A stretch of 64,000 nucleotides of DNA from an uncultured Acidimicrobiaceae bacterium (GTDB taxonomy: Bacteria; Actinomycetota; Acidimicrobiia; Acidimicrobiales; SZUA-35), in assembly GCA_947259095.1 (NCBI GenBank), contig CAMYLA010000031.1, positions 1-64,000 on the forward strand, given 5' to 3'. This document shows, piece after piece, positions 8,164-16,761 of this stretch. Under the pieces are notes generated by a model. It did not search any database. It worked only from the letters and a program-made list of their open reading frames with translations, and was not told the DNA's origin. Position 1 is the first letter of the stretch. Each line of letters opens with the position of its first letter. The position numbers and the translations under genes were made by a program.

Positions 8164-9363
8164 ATGGCCCGCGCCCCCTACCTCAACTCGCGGCTTCAGG
8201 GATTCGGCACCACCATCTTCGCCGAGATGTCGGCGCTGGCGGCCAAGACCGGGGCGTTGAACCTCGGCCAGGGGTTCCCGGACACCGACGGCCCGCACGA
8301 GGTCAGCGACGCCGCCATCAAGGCCATCACCGAGGGCCACAACCAGTATCCGCCGGGGCCGGGCATCGAGGACCTTCGCAACGCCATCGCCGAGCACCAG
8401 GATCGGTTCTGGAACATCTCGGTCGACCCCGAACGGGAGGTCCTGGTCACCACCGGGGCCACCGAAGCGCTGGCCGCCACCCTGCTCGGGCTTTGCGAGA
8501 TCGGCGACGAGGTCATCGTGTTCGACCCGACCTACGACAGCTACGGCGCCGGCATCGCCATGGCCGGGGCCACGGTGCGCGGGGTGCTGCTGGGCCCCCC
8601 GCCGTCCGGCCGGGACGGCCCGTTCGCCTTCGATCCCCGGCAACTGATCGACGCCTTCAACCCCAAGACACGGCTGCTGTTGCTCAACAGCCCCCACAAC
8701 CCGACCGGCAAGGTCTTCACCGCCGACGAGCTCGGGCTCATCGCCGAGTTGTGTGTGCAGCACGATGTGGTGGCGGTGACCGACGAGGTGTACGAGCATC
8801 TCGTCTTCGACGGTTCGACCCACCGGCCGCTGTCGACGTTCCCGGGCATGGCCGAACGTACCTTGACCATCTCATCGGGCGGCAAGACCTTCTCCTTCAC
8901 CGGCTGGAAGATCGGCTGGGCCTGCGGACCGGCCGACCTGGTCGCCGCGGTCCGGACCGCCAAGCAGTTCCTCACCTTCGTCAGCGGCGCACCGTTCCAG
9001 CCGGCCATCGCCACCGGCCTGCGGTTGAGCGACGACTACTTCGATGGGTTCAAGGCGTCGATGCAGCACAAGCGGGATCTGCTGTGTCCCCTGCTCAGGG
9101 AGGCCGGATTCGGGGTGCTGGTGCCGGAAGGGACCTACTTCGTGACCGCCGACATCTCACCGCTCGGCTTCGACGACTGCATCGACTTCTGCCTGCAACT
9201 CCCCGAACTGGCCGGGGTGGTTGCAGTCCCGAGCGCAGTGTTCTACCAGGACGGGGCCGACGGGTCCCGGATGATCCGGTTCTGTTTCGCGAAACGGGAC
9301 GAACTCCTGGAGGAGGCCGGCGGCCGACTCATCGACGCCATGGCCCCCTACAGGAAAGGCTGA
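8164..9363 (+). CDS. PLP-dependent class I/II aminotransferase (Rv0858c-like)
   Basis: A 399-residue fold-type I aminotransferase. N-terminal GALNLGQGFPDTDGP, the substrate-side NSPHNPTGK, the Asp/Tyr pair in VTDEVYEHL, and the PLP-Schiff-base Lys in SGGKTFSFTGWKIGW are all present. The FSFTGWKIGWACGP and GAPFQPA motifs are closest to M. tuberculosis Rv0858c, described as N-succinyldiaminopimelate aminotransferase, within the broader kynurenine/methionine aminotransferase family. A second gene of dapC type lies at 60492 inside the lysine cluster, so this copy may have another or overlapping substrate. ATG 8164 is preferred to an in-frame TTG at 8155 because a TAGCTT -10 lies 7 nt upstream. 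Confidence 0.85.
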   Translation: MARAPYLNSRLQGFGTTIFAEMSALAAKTGALNLGQGFPDTDGPHEVSDAAIKAITEGHNQYPPGPGIEDLRNAIAEHQDRFWNISVDPEREVLVTTGATEALAATLLGLCEIGDEVIVFDPTYDSYGAGIAMAGATVRGVLLGPPPSGRDGPFAFDPRQLIDAFNPKTRLLLLNSPHNPTGKVFTADELGLIAELCVQHDVVAVTDEVYEHLVFDGSTHRPLSTFPGMAERTLTISSGGKTFSFTGWKIGWACGPADLVAAVRTAKQFLTFVSGAPFQPAIATGLRLSDDYFDGFKASMQHKRDLLCPLLREAGFGVLVPEGTYFVTADISPLGFDDCIDFCLQLPELAGVVAVPSAVFYQDGADGSRMIRFCFAKRDELLEEAGGRLIDAMAPYRKG

Positions 9364-9402
9364 CCGACACCTGCCCACTGGGCGTGGGAGTGACCGCCGG
9401 CG

Positions 9403-11127
9403 CTACTCCTCGGCGGCGGCCTCGGCCCGCCGCTGCACCGCGGTCAGCTCACCGAGGTTGGCGGCGAACAGCAGAACGGCGGCGGCGGCGATGATCCCGC
9501 CGATGGCGAACCGGCTCACGGTGAGGAAGCCGGAGAAAATGGCGCCCACGAGCACAAACGACCCGCCGATGGCCACATAGATGACCAGCAGCCGCAGCAC
9601 CGCCTGGAAGTGTCTGCGAGCCAACTGCTCCAGGATGGAGAACGCCGCCGCCCCGGCCAGCAGGATGGTCGACACCCCGAGACCATCGAACAGGAACAGG
9701 GCGGCAACCGACAGCAGCAGCAGCGGCACGCTGGCCGCGGCCCAGGTGGCGAGGACCCAGCCCGCATCCTGCGGCGGGGCCAGGGGGACCGCCGGGTTGG
9801 TCAAGTGGCCGCGGATGTCGCGTTCGGGGTGCTCCCCGCTCTCCAGCCGTCGGCGCTGATCCTGCAGCTCGGCCCGTTGCCGCAGCTGTTCGCTGAGCCG
9901 GTCCGATTCCTTGACGAACTCGGCCGGGGTCTCGGCCTGCTGGACCAGTGGCAGCAGCCGCAAGGTCCGGACGATCTCCTGGTCGAGGTAGGACAGCGTC
10001 TTGTCGAGATTGTCGGGCCCGTCCTCCGGTGGCGCCAGCGATGGCGGACTGGAACCGTGCAGTCCGGCGAATCCGACCGGGTCGGCCCAGGACCGGCGGA
10101 TGTCACCGTTGCGGTCGAACTTGGGGCCGGACGGGCCGCGCTCGCCGTTCGTCGGATCGCCGGTGTCGAGACCCCACAGGCCCCGATAGTCGCCGAGGCA
10201 GGGCCGATCGTCATCGAGCAGTTGCAGATCCCAGTTCCCGATCTCCAGCCCGTCGCCGGTGGCGGCGTCGACGAAGGGCACACCGAGAGCCGGGCCGAGA
10301 CCCCGCTCGGCGGCCTGATCCCGGATTCGCAGCGCCCGGCGGGCCCACCGCTGGAGCCGAAGCAACCAGCGGAGACCGGGCACGTCGATCCTGGTGACGT
10401 AGTCGCCGGCCCGGAAGTACAGCGCATGCGAACCGGCGCCGGCGTACAACAGCGGGTGGGCACCGATCCGTCTGGCCTCGGGATCGTTCCAGTGGCGCCG
10501 CAGGTCGGATCCGCCGTGCTCGTGGTTGGAGGCGACGACCCAGATCGGCCTGCGATCGACCGGGTCACACATGATCCACGCCTGTTCCCAGTCACCTTCG
10601 TGGTCGTTGAGCCCCCGGTAACCACTTCGCCAATCGTTCATGGCGTAGAAGTAGGCGTAGTGCAACACCAGCCATCCCGCCACCTCAACCACCCGCCCGT
10701 AGACCACCGGTTTCTGCTGCAAACCCAGCCGTTCGAGCTTCAGCGCCGCCGCCGGAGTCGTCAGCCGCGGCGTTGTCGGACGAACGAAGACGCTCAGCAG
10801 GAACAGGGCATCGAGCACCCGGCCGAACAGGCCGACCCGACCGAGCCTCGATCCCAGCAGTTTGCGGGCCATCCGCCTCGCCTCGGCCGGTACCACCGAC
10901 CGCCGTTCCGTTTCAGACACGAACCGGAGGTAGGCCCCGGCGGTCACCCGATGGTCCAGCCCCTTGGGCTCGAGCTGGCCCGCTGCTGCGACCTCGACCC
11001 CGTCGACGAGCAAGGCGCTGTTCTCGATATAGCCTTCGACCGCGATCGGAAAGAAGAGCTCGCGACTGTCGAATCGGACGACGGGGGCATGGCCGGCCAG
11101 CAGTGCCAATTGGTCAGCGGGATCCAT
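9403..11127 (-). CDS. Vps62-like protein with C-terminal membrane helices
   Basis: A 574-residue protein. The central region (about residues 150-330) resembles the Vps62/DUF946 family: YFYAMNDWRSGYRGLNDHEGDWE, then SNHEHGG and GAGSHALYF. These conserved Asp/Glu/His residues suggest a metal or ligand site; the family has no established enzymatic role. A charged helical stretch (about 385-440) is followed by four hydrophobic segments near the C-terminus, so the soluble domain is probably membrane-tethered. ATG 11127 is chosen because GGAGG at 11134-11138 lies 6 nt upstream; ATG 11130 and TTG 11133 are possible but too close to it. Function unknown. Confidence 0.7.
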   Translation of the reverse strand: MDPADQLALLAGHAPVVRFDSRELFFPIAVEGYIENSALLVDGVEVAAAGQLEPKGLDHRVTAGAYLRFVSETERRSVVPAEARRMARKLLGSRLGRVGLFGRVLDALFLLSVFVRPTTPRLTTPAAALKLERLGLQQKPVVYGRVVEVAGWLVLHYAYFYAMNDWRSGYRGLNDHEGDWEQAWIMCDPVDRRPIWVVASNHEHGGSDLRRHWNDPEARRIGAHPLLYAGAGSHALYFRAGDYVTRIDVPGLRWLLRLQRWARRALRIRDQAAERGLGPALGVPFVDAATGDGLEIGNWDLQLLDDDRPCLGDYRGLWGLDTGDPTNGERGPSGPKFDRNGDIRRSWADPVGFAGLHGSSPPSLAPPEDGPDNLDKTLSYLDQEIVRTLRLLPLVQQAETPAEFVKESDRLSEQLRQRAELQDQRRRLESGEHPERDIRGHLTNPAVPLAPPQDAGWVLATWAAASVPLLLLSVAALFLFDGLGVSTILLAGAAAFSILEQLARRHFQAVLRLLVIYVAIGGSFVLVGAIFSGFLTVSRFAIGGIIAAAAVLLFAANLGELTAVQRRAEAAAEE

Positions 11128-11239
11128 CATCAACCTCCAGCAAATCCGATTGCGGCCCGAAAACGGCGGATGCCGGGCAAGCGAGGCCCGGCAACCGCTT
11201 CGTCTCTCTTTCGGTCGACCCCGCCTGACGGGGCGACGT

Positions 11240-11797
11240 TTATGCCTCGGCCGGGATCCGCAGAACCTGACCGGGGTAGATCAGATCGGGGTCCTTCAGC
11301 ATCGGCCGATTGGCCTCGAAGATCACCGGGTACTTCATGGGATCGCCGTAGTGCTCCTTGGCGATGGCACTGAGGGTGTCACCCCGCTGGACCACGTGCA
11401 TCTCGGACTCGGCCGAATCGTCGACGACCTCGATGTCGTCGGAGACCTGACCGACGTCCTGGACGTTGCCGATGGCGAGAATGATCTTCTCCCTGGTGGC
11501 CTGGTCCTTGACCTTGCCGGACACGGTGGCCCGGCCATCGTCGTAGCGGATGTCGAGGCTCTGGACCTCGAGGCCGAGCCCCTTGACGTAATCCTCGAGC
11601 CCCTGGGACTTCTTGTGGTCGGCGAGGCGGTCCATCCGTTCCGCTTTCGCCGCTTTGGCCTTGCGGTCCTTCACCCGCTTGGACACCTCGGCGGCCCGTT
11701 CTGCGGAAGCGGCCTCGGCCTTCGCTTCCTTGTCCGCCTTGCTCTCACCGATGCCGATCTTGGCGCCGGCTTCCTTGACAAAATCGAATACGCCCAC
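11240..11797 (-). CDS. kbp: BON and LysM domain protein (Kbp/YgaU-like)
   Basis: A 185-residue protein. After a charged, Lys/Glu/Ala-rich helical N-terminus (about 60 residues) comes a BON domain (LEVQSLDIRYDDGRATVSGK onward) and a C-terminal LysM domain (HVVQRGDTLSAIAKEHYG to YPGQVLRIP). E. coli Kbp has the same BON-LysM order and is a cytoplasmic K+ sensor. No signal peptide is visible, consistent with that. It is about 35 residues longer than E. coli Kbp because of the N-terminal helix. The start is GTG 11797. A GC-rich hairpin with a short T run 50 nt after the stop (11171-11193) may terminate the transcript. Confidence 0.85.
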   Translation of the reverse strand: MGVFDFVKEAGAKIGIGESKADKEAKAEAASAERAAEVSKRVKDRKAKAAKAERMDRLADHKKSQGLEDYVKGLGLEVQSLDIRYDDGRATVSGKVKDQATREKIILAIGNVQDVGQVSDDIEVVDDSAESEMHVVQRGDTLSAIAKEHYGDPMKYPVIFEANRPMLKDPDLIYPGQVLRIPAEA

Positions 11798-11940
11798 TTG
11801 CCTACCTTCTCTTCCAACTGGTTCGGGTCTAGAAGCCAGCAGGAGACCGCCCCAACCACCCTTGAGACGGACCGACGGCGCCGTTTCGCAGCCGACGCCG
11901 ACCGCTCCCCCGGCTCCACCAAGTAGGGTTTCACCTCACC

Positions 11941-12762
11941 ATGCAGCAGATCGCCGACTACGAGATCATCCAACAGTTGGGTGAGGGCAGCCAGGGACAG
12001 TTCTGGCTGGCCAGAACACCGGCTCGGCTTGAGATCGGCGAGCCGTTCGTGGCGGTGAAGACCATCGGTCACGCCGCGACCGACGACGACTTCGCCCGCC
12101 TCACCGATCACCTCCGGCTCTACGCCTCGATCGATTCCCCCTACCTGGTTCGGCTCTACGACGTCGGCCAGCAGGGCAATCTGCTCTACATGGCCGGGGA
12201 GTATCTGGAAGGTGGCTCGCTGTCCCGGCCGGCCAGACCACTGTCGCGGGTCGACGTGCTGCGAGCGCTGGCCGAAGCCAGCTTCGGAGCCAATGCCCTG
12301 CACGACGTCGGGATCGCCCACCGCTCGATCCGGCCCGGCAACGTGATGCTCGGCCGATCGTCGGCCAAGCTCGGTGACCTCGGGCTCTCCCAGCTGCTGA
12401 GCCCGGGCCAGACCATCACCGGGGCCAGCAGGGTCAGCGCCATCGAATACCTCTCGCCGGAACTGATCCAGGGCCAGCAGGCGTCGCGGGCCAGCGACAT
12501 CTGGGCCACCGGCGCCACCCTCCACAAGGCGTTGACCGGCCAGCCGATGTATCCCAGGCTGCCGACCGATTCGCTGGTGGCGGCCCTGCGCCACATTCTC
12601 AACGAGAGGCCGACCCTCGGAGATGCACTGCGGAACGGTGAGCGTCGAATCATCGAGGCCATCGTCGCCGCCGACCCGGCCGACCGGCCATTGACCTCCG
12701 AAGCGGTGGCGGAAGAGATTCTGGAAGAGGCCGGGCATCAGTCGAAGATGGCGGAACGATGA
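11941..12762 (+). CDS. Predicted Ser/Thr pseudokinase
   Basis: A 273-residue protein-kinase fold without a membrane segment. The Gly-rich loop is LGEGSQGQFW (residues 13-22) and the ATP-binding Lys is kept (VAVK, K40). The catalytic loop reads HRSIRPGN: the catalytic Asp is Ser129, the following Lys is Arg, and the Glu is Gly. DFG is DLG (D146-L-G), APE is SPE, and no Glu is visible in the expected alpha-C helix. Nucleotide binding may persist but phosphotransfer is unlikely. It overlaps the FHA gene by 4 bp (ATGA), so the two are almost certainly co-translated; the pseudokinase is a good candidate for a scaffold read by the FHA domain. Confidence 0.85.
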   Translation: MQQIADYEIIQQLGEGSQGQFWLARTPARLEIGEPFVAVKTIGHAATDDDFARLTDHLRLYASIDSPYLVRLYDVGQQGNLLYMAGEYLEGGSLSRPARPLSRVDVLRALAEASFGANALHDVGIAHRSIRPGNVMLGRSSAKLGDLGLSQLLSPGQTITGASRVSAIEYLSPELIQGQQASRASDIWATGATLHKALTGQPMYPRLPTDSLVAALRHILNERPTLGDALRNGERRIIEAIVAADPADRPLTSEAVAEEILEEAGHQSKMAER

Positions 12763-14066
12763 CCGATCTCGACCTGCGAGCGGGCCAGATCCATCGGGGG
12801 TTGGGGGTGGTCGCCCGGTGGGCCGACATCGCCCTGGTCATCCCCAGCGATTCGCACCACGATGGGGTGGTCGACAAGATGTTCCAGGATCTCGGCCCGG
12901 CACCGACATCGGCGGCCCTGGTTTCGGCCATCAACGGCCTGCTGGCGGAAGCCAAACTGAAATCGGTGGCCATGCTGGTCGAGGCCACCGGGGGGCCACT
13001 GGCCATGGCGTTCGGGCCGGTGGAGGTCCTGGTCGACGGGCAGCAGGTGCTCGACGGTTCGGGGGGCGGGGTGCGCCAGCAGATGCCGGCCACCGCCCAC
13101 CGGCTGACCATCCGGGCCACCAACCTGTCGAAGGCGGCCGAGCCGGTCGCCCCCTACGATCTCCGCCGAGGGGTCGCCCCCGGCGCCGGACTGACCCTGG
13201 TCACCGTTGCGGTTGCCACGCCCCCCGCCCCGGCCAACTTCAACCCGGCCGCCCCGACGCCGCCCCGGGTGTCGGATCGCCCGGAGATGGCGGCGGCGCC
13301 CGGCCCACAGCCGGAAGAGGCCGCCATGGAACAGGCGGCTCCGCAGCCGATTGCCGACGTGCCGCAAACCCCGCCCGGTGTTCGCTCCGGACGGTTCGAG
13401 GACATTGGCGCCGAGCCTGCGGCGCCGGCGCCACTTCCCCCTGCCGAGCGGGCCAAGCCGGCGATCGATCCGTCGCCGATCATGGTGCCGTTCCGATCGG
13501 TGCTCCTGATCGGGGCCGAAGCCCCCCAGGCGGTGGAGCCGCTGCCGGTGGCCGATGCTCCGAAGACGGGCCAGCTCGGCCGGGGCGAGCTCGACGCCGG
13601 GCGGGTCGAGGTGGAGGGCATCCTCTGCTCCCGGCAGCACTTCAACAACCCGGGGGCCGCCTACTGCATGGTGTGTGGTCTCTCGATGCTCCATCTGACC
13701 AACAACCTGGTCAAGGGCCCCAGGCCGACCCTCGGTTTCGTCGTGTTCGACGACGGCTCGACCTTCGGGCTCGACCGGTCCTACGTGGTCGGCCGGGAAC
13801 CCATGCCGCTTGACGGTTCCGACGCCGAGACGCTGATTCTCCACGAGAACAACGAGACGCTGTCGCGGACCCATGCCGAGCTCCGGCTGGTGGACTGGAC
13901 GGTCCGCTTGGTCGATCTGAATTCGACGAACGGCACCTACATTTGGGACCAGTCGCACGAACGGTGGAACCAGCTGGCCCCCGGCCAGCCGGTGGCCCTG
14001 ACCTCGGGAGACACGATCGCCCTCGGCCGGCGCACGCTGGTCTTCGAGAGCGTCAGCCGAAACTGA
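12759..14066 (+). CDS. FHA domain protein with an N-terminal domain and a Cys4-type knuckle
   Basis: A 435-residue protein. Residues 1-150 form an unrecognised domain that resembles secreted or phosphatase-associated modules in its Ala/Gly content. A Pro/Ala-rich linker follows (about 155-270). A short Cys/His region (ILCSRQHFNNPGAAYCMVCG, about 288-307) looks like a zinc knuckle seen upstream of FHA domains in other actinobacterial proteins. The C-terminal FHA domain has YVVGRE, LSRTHAEL and DLNSTNGTYI, the phosphothreonine-binding residues. It should read Thr phosphorylation made by a Ser/Thr kinase such as the one at 542. It is coupled to the upstream pseudokinase through ATGA. Confidence 0.85.
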   Translation: MTDLDLRAGQIHRGLGVVARWADIALVIPSDSHHDGVVDKMFQDLGPAPTSAALVSAINGLLAEAKLKSVAMLVEATGGPLAMAFGPVEVLVDGQQVLDGSGGGVRQQMPATAHRLTIRATNLSKAAEPVAPYDLRRGVAPGAGLTLVTVAVATPPAPANFNPAAPTPPRVSDRPEMAAAPGPQPEEAAMEQAAPQPIADVPQTPPGVRSGRFEDIGAEPAAPAPLPPAERAKPAIDPSPIMVPFRSVLLIGAEAPQAVEPLPVADAPKTGQLGRGELDAGRVEVEGILCSRQHFNNPGAAYCMVCGLSMLHLTNNLVKGPRPTLGFVVFDDGSTFGLDRSYVVGREPMPLDGSDAETLILHENNETLSRTHAELRLVDWTVRLVDLNSTNGTYIWDQSHERWNQLAPGQPVALTSGDTIALGRRTLVFESVSRN

Positions 14067-14119
14067 ACCGAAGCGGAGCGGGCTGCAGCGAGCGAGCGGC
14101 CCGGACCGTCGATCGGGAT

Positions 14120-14710
14120 TCAGCCCAGCGTGGTCAGCTCGTATCGAACCAGAACCTCGGCTGCCTCCGTCGGCCCTTTCGTCACCTCGGCCCGAAGCCC
14201 AGCCGCCCTCGCCCCGTCGACGTTGATTTGGTTGTCGTCGAGGAAGAGCACCCGATCGGCGGCGACGCCGAGGTCGGTGACCACATGGTCGAAGATTTCC
14301 CGATCCGGCTTCAGCGAGCCGATCTCGTAGGACACATAGGCGCGGTCGAACAGGTTGCGAATGATCTCGCCATCCCGCTGATGCTCCCAGTGCAGCCGGT
14401 TGGTGTTGCTCAGCAGCCCGGTGATCACCCCCGGCGACACCGAGCGAACCATGTCCAGGGCCCCGGGAAACAGGCCTCTGGGAAACGAGGTGAAGCGGTC
14501 GATCACCTCGGCGGCCGAGATCGACAGGTCCAGCTCGTCGACCAGATCCTCGGCGAATCGGGCAACGTCGCAACGGCCGGTCTCCAGGGAACGGACCGCC
14601 GGGCTGGCCAACCAGCGGGGCCAGAAGCCCTCCGGTGCCGTGCCCTCGGTTCCCAGCAGTTGGTCGAGGGGCCCGAGCTCGACCAGCACCCCGCCCATGT
14701 CGAACAGCAC
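14120..14710 (-). CDS. HAD superfamily hydrolase
   Basis: A 196-residue HAD-IA type phosphatase-like protein. The nucleophile motif is FDMGGV (Asp4), followed by a small alpha-helical cap, LLSNTN (motif II), a Lys in GSLKPDREIF (motif III) and FLDDNQINVDGA (motif IV). Substrate cannot be predicted; such proteins act on small phosphorylated metabolites. The GTG at 14710 is a minimal start just before the first strand; the frame continues upstream without an ATG or convincing SD, so the true start may be slightly further out. It runs convergent to the FHA gene. Confidence 0.75.
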   Translation of the reverse strand: MLFDMGGVLVELGPLDQLLGTEGTAPEGFWPRWLASPAVRSLETGRCDVARFAEDLVDELDLSISAAEVIDRFTSFPRGLFPGALDMVRSVSPGVITGLLSNTNRLHWEHQRDGEIIRNLFDRAYVSYEIGSLKPDREIFDHVVTDLGVAADRVLFLDDNQINVDGARAAGLRAEVTKGPTEAAEVLVRYELTTLG

Positions 14711-14893
14711 CGCATCGACGGATCGGGGCCGATCACGGTCGGCGATCGATGGTGAGGTTTCCAGGGTCGGCTCCGGTGGTTGGAGGTCGGTTGGCGATGC
14801 TGCCGTCGGAGGTGAGCGCAGCGTGGAGAAGACTACCCACCCGTTCTACCCGCCAGAACTAGAGGCCATACGCCACAATGGCTTTCAGAGGAG

Positions 14894-14988
14894 CTCAGCA
14901 ACATCGTTGTTGAGTGACCTGGCTCCCACCAAGTGGGATGCCGGCGTGGCCCGGTCTTGGTGGTGATCGGGCCACGCTTCTCTTTTTT
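14894..14988 (+). ncRNA. Candidate small RNA: three hairpins ending in an intrinsic terminator
   Basis: The + strand between two minus-strand genes contains three consecutive hairpins. The first is 14894-14914 (9 bp with one G-U, loop atc). The second is 14924-14938 (TCCCAC, caa, GTGGGA plus the closing pair). The third is a perfect 10-bp stem at 14944-14977 followed by a T run. No plus-strand gene precedes them, only an 11-codon ORF (ATG 14878). The 5' end and promoter are not evident. It could instead be the leftover terminator of a lost gene. Confidence 0.35.
14944..14988 (+). terminator. Rho-independent terminator on the + strand
   Basis: GCGTGGCCCG (14944-14953) pairs perfectly with CGGGCCACGC (14968-14977) over a 14-nt loop. 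The tail is TTCTCTTTTTT (14978-14988). The T run makes it directional for + strand transcription, although both flanking genes are on the minus strand. Confidence 0.85.
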
Positions 14989-15034
14989 GGCTGCCGGCCC
15001 GGTCGGCCGGCTCGGTGGCCGGTCGGCCGTGCGG

Positions 15035-15847
15035 TCAGTCGTAGGAGGCGCCCAACCCGGCCTTGGCGTCGGTCTGGATCCCATAGGGGGGAATGGGGAA
15101 GCGGAGCCCGTTGCGGGACAGCGCCTCCAGCCCGGCAATGGCCTTCGGCAGGAACTCCGGCGGGGTGGCCATCAGGAGCTCGTCGTCCTGGACGCCCCCG
15201 TAGCGACGTTCGGCGAAACAGGGAATCGAGACGCTCGGCTCCTTGAGCGTCAGGGCCCGGCCCCACGAGTCGGCGCATGCCGATTCGCCGACACAGCCCC
15301 ACTCGAAGTTCTTGTAGCCCGACCACTGCAGGCCGTTGATCAGCAGGATCATCTGCGCCGGGGTGGCGTAGATCAAACAGATGTCCGGCGGGTCGAGACG
15401 GCCGGTCACCAGCGGCGAGACGGCCATGGCCTCGTAGGTTCCGAACGGGACGGTGTGCATGGCGTGTTGGTGGTCGGAGGAGTCCTCAACCGTCTCGAAC
15501 CAGACGCCGGCCATATGCTGACCGGACAACCACTTCTCGTCCTGGGGATGGAGTCCGATGACGGCCCCGCACTGGGCGCCGACCAGGTCGTCGTTCGTGA
15601 TGCCAACCGTCCAGTTCAGCCGCGACGCCATCCCGACGATCTGGTCGGTGGTGTGGATGTCGCGGGGGCGGCGGATCTTGGGCACCGCTTCCATCTCGGC
15701 GGTGGTGGTGAACAGCTTCATCCCGATCGGCGTGGTCCGGAGCCGCAGCAGCCGGTTCAGGTCGTTGACCATGGCGACCCAGTCGATCGGCGCACCGTCG
15801 AGATGCACCTTCTGTTCCGCCGGGGTTGACGCTTTGGTTTCAGACAC
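15035..15847 (-). CDS. DUF169 family protein
   Basis: A 270-residue protein matching the DUF169 (COG2043) family by its overall pattern: LNRLLRLRTTPIGMKLF near the start, GAQCGAVIGL, a Cys-rich WGCVGESACADSW and IPCFAERRYGG. The four or five conserved Cys suggest a metal or Fe-S site; the family has no assigned function. GTG 15847 has GGAGG 8 nt upstream. No related gene is adjacent. Complete, normal length. Confidence 0.75.
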   Translation of the reverse strand: MSETKASTPAEQKVHLDGAPIDWVAMVNDLNRLLRLRTTPIGMKLFTTTAEMEAVPKIRRPRDIHTTDQIVGMASRLNWTVGITNDDLVGAQCGAVIGLHPQDEKWLSGQHMAGVWFETVEDSSDHQHAMHTVPFGTYEAMAVSPLVTGRLDPPDICLIYATPAQMILLINGLQWSGYKNFEWGCVGESACADSWGRALTLKEPSVSIPCFAERRYGGVQDDELLMATPPEFLPKAIAGLEALSRNGLRFPIPPYGIQTDAKAGLGASYD

Positions 15848-15930
15848 GATCCGACCTCCATGGTTTCCTGGCTCAACTATGGCCGACCGGCCACCGCCAC
15901 CTCAAACGTGGGGGGTGGGACCTCGACCGG

Positions 15931-16743
15931 CTATCGACCGTTGGCTCTGGCCATGGCATCGGCCGCCCGCCGGACCAGGCCCGATGGGCTGACCTTGAGG
16001 GCGACCCGGAACACCTTGTTGTGGGCGCCCGGCACCACGACTGCTTTGCCTGCGGCCAGGCCTCGGAGCCCGACTTCGGCGACGGTGTCCGCCGACTGCC
16101 ACAGGGTGGCCGGTGCGGCATCGGTCGAGGCGTTGGCCCGCTGCTGGAATTCGGTTCGGGTCAGGCCGGGGCACAGGCAGGTCACCACCACCCCGAGCGG
16201 ACCGAGCTCCATGTGGAGCGCCTCGCTGAAGCTGGTGACGAAGGCCTTGGTGGCGGCATAGGTTGCGGCCTTCGGCGACGGCCCGAAGCCGGCGACCGAG
16301 GAGACGTTGATGATGCCGCCCCGCTGCCTGGCCGACATCGCAGTGCCGGCGGCGTGGGCCAGGCGATGCATGGCCGACACGTTGACGTCGACCACCGACG
16401 TCTCCAGGTCGGGATCGAGATCGATGAAGTCGCCGGAGAAACCGAATCCGGCATTGTTGATCAGCAGATCGATCGGTGAGGTCGTCGACTGCAGCCGGTC
16501 GGCCACGGTGCGAAGTGTCGAGCGGTCTGCCAGATCGGCCACCAGCACCTCGACGGCCACCCCGTGGCCCTGCTCGAGTTCGGCCGCCAGGGTGGCGAGG
16601 CGGGCTTCGTCCCTGGCCACGACCACCAGGTCGGTGCTCTGGGCCGCCAGCAACCTGGCAAAGGCCTCGCCGATACCGGAGGAGGCCCCGGTGACCAGGG
16701 CCCGGTTCCAGCGGTCGATCGCCGCCCCCCTAGCCACGACCAA
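15931..16743 (-). CDS. SDR family NAD(P)-dependent oxidoreductase
   Basis: A 270-residue classical short-chain dehydrogenase. It has the cofactor loop TGASSGIG (near residue 19), an acidic D-L-A motif, NNAG, the catalytic Ser in NVSSVAG and the YAATK pair (Y-x-x-x-K). The C-terminal part resembles DltE/YqjQ-type SDRs of broad substrate range. The gene starts 18-25 bp after the mfd stop and is probably the last gene of the pth-mfd operon. The first in-frame start is TTG 16743, with GTG at 16737 as an alternative; no SD is clear. Substrate unknown. Confidence 0.85.
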   Translation of the reverse strand: MVVARGAAIDRWNRALVTGASSGIGEAFARLLAAQSTDLVVVARDEARLATLAAELEQGHGVAVEVLVADLADRSTLRTVADRLQSTTSPIDLLINNAGFGFSGDFIDLDPDLETSVVDVNVSAMHRLAHAAGTAMSARQRGGIINVSSVAGFGPSPKAATYAATKAFVTSFSEALHMELGPLGVVVTCLCPGLTRTEFQQRANASTDAAPATLWQSADTVAEVGLRGLAAGKAVVVPGAHNKVFRVALKVSPSGLVRRAADAMARANGR

Positions 16744-16761
16744 CGCCCGGAAGGCCGGAGA

